Part shown: one piece after another, positions 1 through 17,500 of the stretch | Numbering within the stretch: the first letter of the stretch is position 1 | How the letters are laid out: every line of letters starts with the position of its first letter | NCBI RefSeq assembly: GCF_964340395.1 | Contig: NC_135551.1 | Span: 25,950,880-25,968,379 of the forward strand | Length of the DNA stretch: 17,500 bases | Reading direction: 5' to 3' | DNA from: Glandiceps talaboti | Taxonomy: Eukaryota; Hemichordata; Enteropneusta; Spengelidae | The notes under the pieces: model-generated | Database searches by the model: none | The model's input: the letters and a program-made list of their open reading frames with translations, nothing else | Told to the model about the DNA's origin: nothing | Made by a program: the position numbers and the translations under genes

Positions 1-12697
<12,697 letters not shown>

Positions 12698-12938
12698 TGT
12701 GGTCTGAGCTGAGATATACATCAGTATGGTGAAACGCAACTGTAACTTCGTTCAAAATATGACCCTTGTGACCCCTTCAACAGTCGAAGTGATATCTATA
12801 CATCAGCATCTTGTGTAGTTGGTCGACAGTTTTATACCCTCAAAATAGTTACAGATTGTTTTGAATAGAGCTAATAGTAGATTAGTGTTATGTTCATCGT
12901 CTTTTTAGTATTTTGATAGACTTTGCAATCTTCATATT

Positions 12939-12944
12939 AATAAA
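12939..12944 (+). terminator. Candidate poly(A) signal of gene A
   Basis: AATAAA lies 242 bp after the stop of gene A in an AT-rich, non-coding stretch. A second AATAAA at 13267-13272 could serve as a distal signal. No cleavage site can be proven from the sequence. Confidence 0.55.
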
Positions 12945-13598
12945 GGGTTTTGTTTCATGAAGAACCGCCGCTGAGTGAGCTGAAGCAAGAACGCGCATCG
13001 TTTAAGTTTATATCTTATACAAGAATGTGTTACTACTAAAATTAACTATATGGATGCAGCGAAAAATATGTCTTTGCATAAAACTAGGTTAGAGAAGGAG
13101 AAAGCAAATTGGTTTAACTCTTATTTCACCCAAATATGTTTTCTATGAGATAATGCACATTATGTTAATTAATAGCAGCTGCTTTGTCTCGTTTTCTGAA
13201 GGCTTGTCGCTTTGGATGTGTTCAAGTTGTACTATAATTGATTGGGCAACAATATATCGCATACAGAATAAAGATTTTCATCATTGAACGCTAGAGGTAT
13301 TAGACCAAATGTCTAGATTTATCAGTTGATAGAACTTATCTAGGTAGTACTTAACAAGGAACAGTATATTAGTGTTAGCCGTGTGCCATACAAGTGTAAA
13401 GTGAATATTGGAGTTGTGTGATCAGTCAAGAAGTTTTCAAATACCACAAGAGTTTGGGAGCGAGTTTTTATTTACTTAAGCGCCGTCATTTCATTGATAT
13501 CAATTTTTATGTTAATTTTTTCACATTTGATAAATAGATAGTTATATAAACGTAATCTTTTTGCGTCATTTATCCCTCAAAGAAAGGAAGGAAAGAAA

Positions 13599-13746
13599 GT
13601 ATGTATGTACGTACGTACGTATGTACGTATGTACGTATGTATGTATGTATGTATGTATGTATGTATGTATGTATGTATGTATGTATGCTATGTATGCTAT
13701 GTATGTATGTATGTATGTATGTATGTATGTATGTATGTATGTATGT
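13599..13746. repeat. (GTAT)n array with GTAC units
   Basis: GTAT units with GTAC variants at the left end and two single-base slips (gctat) near 13688. The open frames through it are repeat translations. Confidence 0.93.
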
Positions 13747-13769
13747 AGTGCACGTGGTTTACATCTTTA

Positions 13770-13771
<2 letters not shown>

Positions 13772-13814
<43 letters not shown>

Positions 13815-13870
13815 GAAAAAAATGTGAATAAAACCACATATATAGACAAAATAGACATTTTACATATACT

Positions 13871-13928
<58 letters not shown>

Positions 13929-13987
13929 AGTATATGTAAAATGTCTATTTTGTCTATATATGTGGTTTTATTCACATTTTTTTCGTA
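13772..13987. repeat. (TA)n plus perfect 176-bp TA-cored palindrome
   Basis: A (TA)n run (13772-13813) precedes a perfect palindrome (13812-13987) centred between 13899 and 13900. The unique part of each arm (13814-13876 and 13923-13985) is 63 bp with no mismatch. The central (TA)n of about 46 bp is self-complementary. No open frame, terminal motif or ribozyme core is visible in the arms. Confidence 0.93.
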
Positions 13988-14504
13988 ACACGGACTAAGT
14001 AAATTAGCGACTGGCTAATCTGGATGCATATGACGAATTCCAATTTAAAATATAATTGCATATCCAAATGTACTTGAGTAAAAATATAATCAAAATTGAT
14101 ACAGAATTCGTGTCCCTGTGTTAACCTGCACTAGCTGAAACTTGGATATTTTTGTTCATCAAATAAGCAAAGATTTATTCACTAAAAATGTGTCAATTAT
14201 TTATGAAAAATACATTATATGTTAATTAGAGGTCAATATTATCTGTAGATAGAATAGTGGCGTTTAAATCTTCTCCAAAACTACTGGGTCAATTGAGTTG
14301 AAATTTCTTGCGTGTTTAGGTGTCTTGGGATGAGCAGATATAAGTTAATTGGGTTATTAAGACGCAAAATTAGGGATTAAAATTAGGGATTAAAATATAT
14401 TTTTTTTGTAAAGGTGTAACTATGATATTAACGTACAATATTTTACCAACTTTCTGTGTTCTATAGTGTGTGTGTGTGAGTCGCCATATGAAAGCACTAA
14501 CCAC

Positions 14505-14510
14505 TTTATT
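14505..14510 (-). terminator. Candidate poly(A) signal of gene B
   Basis: AATAAA on the - strand, about 209 bp after the gene B stop. Another - strand AATAAA is at 14174-14179. Confidence 0.5.
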
Positions 14511-14718
14511 ACTTTGCTAAAACAAAACTTCATAGTGGAAGAACTGAACAGCAGAACTATTTCTACACATGTTTAGAAAACAAAAACAAAAAAACAAACC
14601 AAAACAACCAGCGGAGCTATTCCATATCAAATTCGCTTCAGGCAACAACCACACTTCAAAGTGAATAAACGCTTTTGTGAACAAAACAATGAAGTCGGCA
14701 AAATACATATGTTGGAAA

Positions 14719-14928
14719 CTAGGCAACTGAGCTATCTCCGTGAACTTTTCGTAAGATCATGTCTAACTTTTCCTCCATACTGATGTTTTGTCGTTCCAGA
14801 CGTTCGAAATTTGTCTTCAAATCTTGGATCTCGCTAGTGACGTCAGCGGGGTGACTTGTTTGTGGGTTTGTCATTGACATCAAAGTATTGTCTAATCTGT
14901 CTAACCTTTTATCGACGTTTTTAAGAAC
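14719..14928 (-). CDS. Gene B terminal exon: coiled coil
   Basis: Acceptor atttttcag, stop TAG at 14721-14719. The 69 codons include VLKNVDKRLDRLDNTLMSM and a heptad stretch (LKTNFERLERQNISMEEKL) homologous to the end of gene A (LKKKFESLEEQNKN). A TGACGTCA octamer lies within the coding sequence (14838-14845). Confidence 0.85.
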   Translation of the reverse strand, partial: VLKNVDKRLDRLDNTLMSMTNPQTSHPADVTSEIQDLKTNFERLERQNISMEEKLDMILRKVHGDSSVA

Positions 14929-15047
14929 CTGAAAAATAAATTAAGTTATTTTTATTTTCATCATTATTAATCATATATGATAAGGTGATCCCAGGAAGCT
15001 CTAATAGCGATAACTTGCTCTAACTATAACTATTACCCCCCCCCAAC

Positions 15048-15089
<42 letters not shown>

Positions 15090-16526
15090 AACTCAAAACA
15101 AAACCCCCAACCGAACATGATTAAATTTACTGGAAATGTTTCATTCATTCTTAGCTAAATTATCAGTGCATTACTTATTAATTTGTTCTCACTTTATTAT
15201 CACAGTCGTAAATCAAAATTGTGTGAACAATTTGTATATCTGTGGGATGTAGGTTGCTGGTTTTAAAATATGCAATGACAACATTTTCTAATATTTATTT
15301 CAGCAAACTTGATACTTGAAAAGAATATTCCGAATCTTCCCATTCCCTGAACATCCACGTAAACCGACAGTAATTGGCTTTGCATGCTGTGACGTCAGTG
15401 ATAATGATAATGACGTCAATAATCATGTGCGTTTATAAGGTTGAACTCACCTCGAATTTGGATGTTAACTCGCGAACATCTGTTTCCAATTTGCCCTGTT
15501 TTGTTTGTAGGTTTTCATTCGCTGTCTGAAATAACGCACATTGAATTCAATGAATGATCATCTTATACTCACAATATCGTAAGACATGATCTGAATTTTA
15601 TGTGGCTGTACATCTAATAATCTTACAATAAACTTTTAACACCAACCTACTTAAGATATAGTGCGCAAAGATTACACTCTGTGATAGCAATGTCAATGTG
15701 AACACATTAACTGATTATGAGTTGTGCATCTCCCGAGACCGTGCTGAACCCGCCCGAGCTCTGCATGTGGGCACGTGATTCCATGAAGGATACAGTCTAA
15801 TCGACTTACATTATCCAGGAACACCCAAGTTAGGAGTCAGAGTGCAAACAACGACTATTTTCCAGCTTAAATATGAGTTTCAAACAAATGTTAATTCACT
15901 GAATGATATGTACATAATTACCTTGATAATTTGCACAAGGTCATCCTGGTTTGATCGAAGTTTCTCATTAGCTGTCTGAAAATAAAGAATGCGTTACATG
16001 TATAGGTAAGCTTAAAAATGTAAGACTCAAACACTTCTTTGAGAAAATATTCTTAAGTAGTTTATCAAACATAAAAAAATACACACCACACTTTCACTGC
16101 TTTATCTTTATCGTAATATAGGAAATATGTTTTGTCAATGATGGAACCACAACGGTTTTTCAAGAAATTGATGACGGACACCAATTATCTAATGACCTAG
16201 TAACTGTTACTCACTTATAATGCTCACACCTTGACTTTAGCTATGCAGCAGCTACTGTAAATAACTTACTTTTTCTGGGTGTATCGACTTAACGATGGCT
16301 TGTGCAGAGATTGTTGATGCAGAACCAAACATTCGTCTCATACCTGTCTTGCGTATTTTATTTGGATAGATCTTTGTTGTCTTCCTGAACACTTCCTTTC
16401 GAATGTAAATTGGCAACATCTGTTCAACATCAAGTGCTAGTTCAACCTAAACGACGACAAAGAGAAACAAAGTAAATGAAAAAACCCCAGAAACAGACAG
16501 ACAGATAGACAGACAGACAGGCAGGC

Positions 16527-16585
<59 letters not shown>

Positions 16586-16897
16586 AAGAAAGAATCAAAC
16601 AAGCAATTGACAATTTGTCTTGAGATCAAATATCAAATTGTAAACCTTTCAACTGAAAGTAACCAAAGATGACAAATGCATACAATGGTAGAAGAATTCG
16701 TCAGTGAACAATTAAAACAATGGACTGTACCTGAAGAGCGTGCTTCTTCAAAACTGCCTGTTCCTGTACACCCTTAATATCATCTACAGCAAGACCCACC
16801 TAAAATACAAAGGACTCATACATTTAGCAGTTAATAATGTATGTATGTATGTATGTATGTATGTATGTATGTATGTATGTATGTATGTATGTATGTA

Positions 16898-16965
<68 letters not shown>

Positions 16966-17232
16966 CGTAAGTACGTACGTACGTACGTACGTATGTATGT
17001 ATGTATATATACGTACCAGTAGGTTCATAATCAGTATAGCTGCTATGACAAGGAAGATGGCAAACATGATGTACGTCAAGGCCTCGTACCAAATCATTTC
17101 TGCAAAGACATCTTCATTCCTTTCAATTTCATCAAGGTAGGTAGTTGCATGGAATATTTCATCGTAGTCAAACTCCCCAGTCATCATAACAAACGTTTTC
17201 ATCAGCGCATAGCCAGGAGAACTGAATGTTGG
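14719..17232 (-). CDS. Gene B: TRPA-type channel paralogue, C-terminal 266 codons, six exons
   Basis: Exons in transcript order: 17232-17017, 16799-16731, 16446-16270, 15975-15922, 15525-15451 and 14928-14719. All borders are GT...AG in phase 0. The visible protein starts at the pore helix (PTFSSPGYALMKTFVMMTGE), continues through S6 (YIMFAIFLVIAAILIMNLL), the invariant post-S6 linker and a basic segment, and ends in a coiled coil with stop TAG. S1-S5 and the ankyrin repeats lie right of the window. It is the closest visible relative of gene A, from which it differs by a shorter basic segment, one extra coiled-coil exon and no acidic tail. As in gene A, the channel would sit in the plasma membrane, and the coiled coil probably supports tetramer assembly; co-assembly with gene A is possible but not shown. 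Confidence 0.9.
15043..15090. repeat. (CAA)n microsatellite
   Basis: Triplet run preceded by C8 in the last intron of gene B (14929-15450). Confidence 0.92.
15390..15418. promoter_or_regulatory. Paired CRE-type octamers in a gene B intron
   Basis: Two perfect TGACGTCA palindromes start at 15390 and 15411, 21 bp apart, or about two helical turns. This is the CREB/ATF bZIP consensus. The pair lies 33 bp beyond the donor at 15450 of the 75-bp exon, inside the last intron. Regulation is inferred from the motif only. Confidence 0.45.
15451..15525 (-). CDS. Gene B exon: coiled-coil module (25 codons)
   Basis: Acceptor gttatttcag, donor TTCGAG|gtgagt. The 75 bp encode TANENLQTKQGKLETDVREL plus TSKFE. 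The length equals gene A's exon at 12170-12244. Confidence 0.82.
15526..15921 (-). other. Gene B intron between the two TANE exons
   Basis: A 396-bp GT-AG intron with no repeat array and no further exon that I can recognise. Confidence 0.7.
15922..15975 (-). CDS. Gene B exon: short coiled-coil module (18 codons)
   Basis: Acceptor ttattttcag, donor ATCAAG|gtaatt. The 54 bp encode TANEKLRSNQDDLVQIIK. Its start and acceptor resemble those of the next exon (TANEN), suggesting tandem exon duplication. Gene A has only one such module. Confidence 0.78.
16270..16446 (-). CDS. Gene B exon: proximal cytosolic C-terminus
   Basis: Acceptor cgtcgtttag, donor GAAAAA|gtaagt. The 177 bp (59 codons) encode VELALDVEQMLPIYIRKEVF, a Lys/Arg-rich stretch and STISAQAIVKSIHPEK. 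It is 11 codons shorter than in gene A. Confidence 0.88.
16493..16584. repeat. (ACAG)n microsatellite
   Basis: About 90 bp of CAGA-type units with a few GCAG, in the gene B intron 16447-16730. A similar array lies in intron 1 of gene A. Confidence 0.95.
16731..16799 (-). CDS. Gene B exon: post-S6 TRP-like linker
   Basis: Acceptor gtattttag, donor CTTCAG|gtacag. The 69 bp encode the same 23 residues as gene A's exon at 10113-10181. Even the donor hexamer is the same. Confidence 0.9.
16837..17010. repeat. Compound (GTAT)(GT)(GC)(GTAC)n array
   Basis: It fills most of the 217-bp gene B intron 16800-17016: about 17 GTAT units, about 27 GT units, GC dinucleotides, then a self-complementary (GTAC)n block and GTAT again. 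It ends about 6 bp from the pore exon's donor. Open frames through it are artefacts. Confidence 0.95.
17017..17232 (-). CDS. Gene B exon: pore loop and S6
   Basis: On the - strand the acceptor is aatttctag before 17232 and the donor CTACTG|gtacgt after 17017. The 216 bp match gene A's pore exon, 62/72 residues identical. Changes cluster in the outer pore (EIERN against DPEAS) and beside the filter (TGEFD against TGEFG). Confidence 0.92.
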
Positions 17233-17500
17233 CTAGAAATTGACAAAAAAGTTATTGTAACAAATCACAAAGCAAGGAGTTTCCTCTAAACAATTTAGGT
17301 TTTTTCTCAACACAAATTTCCTTTATATTCTTCATCATCTTTGTTTTATTGGGCTTTGATTTCATCGTTCTGGTTTCTACTTTTCAGTTTTATTTCTTTT
17401 CAAAGTAAGTCTGAATATTTTCAAACAGGCTATATGAGACATTCAGTTACATTTTGGCCAGATTACTATCAATCATTCATATATTGCATACAACACAACA
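17233..17500 (-). other. Gene B intron continuing off the right edge
   Basis: AT-rich sequence upstream of the pore exon. The S5 exon expected from gene A's layout (92 bp) is not in the window. Confidence 0.65.

Larger units (their letters stand above)
12698..14718. other. Gene A 3' UTR, space between the genes, gene B 3' UTR
   Basis: There is no coding signal I can support between the two stop codons. The stretch holds poly(A) signals of both genes, a (GTAT)n array, (TA)n arrays and the 176-bp palindrome. At 14365-14395 the 13-bp unit aaaattagggatt is repeated in tandem. Confidence 0.75.

Noticed and set aside
14365-14395. TTAGGG-like telomeric repeat
   Set aside because: Only two TTAGGG words occur, within a 13-bp AT-rich tandem duplication.
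14517-14726. 69-codon - strand frame
   Set aside because: It lies in the gene B 3' UTR and overlaps the stop; there is no recognised motif.
16690-16710. A second hammerhead core (CTGACGA on the - strand)
   Set aside because: No stem II hairpin and no GAAA follow it at a suitable distance.
16831-17202. Open frame continuing the gene B pore exon to 16831
   Set aside because: Homology ends at the GT donor at 17016; the rest is microsatellite, and the next exon continues the TRPA alignment.

Overview
The window comes from an animal genome, most likely a marine invertebrate. Both cellular genes are split by short spliceosomal introns with GT/AG borders. The non-coding DNA is AT-rich and full of microsatellites, and an animal-type LTR retrotransposon is present. 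I cannot narrow the taxon from the sequence alone.

Two paralogous TRPA-type cation channel genes lie tail to tail. Gene A (+ strand) runs from the left edge to a stop at 12697. Its nine visible exons encode transmembrane segments S1 to S6, the pore and a cytosolic coiled-coil C-terminus (484 codons in the window, ankyrin part off the left edge). Gene B (- strand) enters from the right edge and ends at 14719. Six visible exons encode the pore/S6 and the C-terminus (266 codons). Homologous exons match in length (216, 69 and 75 bp) and phase, so the pair looks like an inverted duplication. The 69-bp exon encodes the same 23 residues in both genes, with only silent differences.

Intron 2 of gene A (666-7779) holds an apparently full-length LTR retrotransposon (about 1644-7524) in sense orientation. 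It has two identical ~237-bp LTRs and one intact 1660-codon gag-pol frame: CCHC-like knuckle, protease, reverse transcriptase, RNase H and integrase. The identical LTRs point to a recent insertion. At the usual catalytic Glu position the integrase has Asp.

Two long palindromes sit in or beside (TA)n arrays. The first (11358-11506, intron of gene A) is a ~73-bp stem with a 3-nt loop. Each arm carries a hammerhead-ribozyme-like core (CTGATGA, short hairpin, GAAA, short hairpin, then a strand matching the start), so the motif occurs on both strands. This resembles the ribozyme-bearing ends of Penelope-like retroelements or retrozymes and is the most interesting object here. The second (13812-13987) is a perfect 176-bp palindrome with a TA core, in the space between the two gene ends.

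The remaining introns hold tetra-, tri- and dinucleotide repeats. Many open frames there are repeat translations, not genes. I see no tRNA, rRNA or CRISPR.
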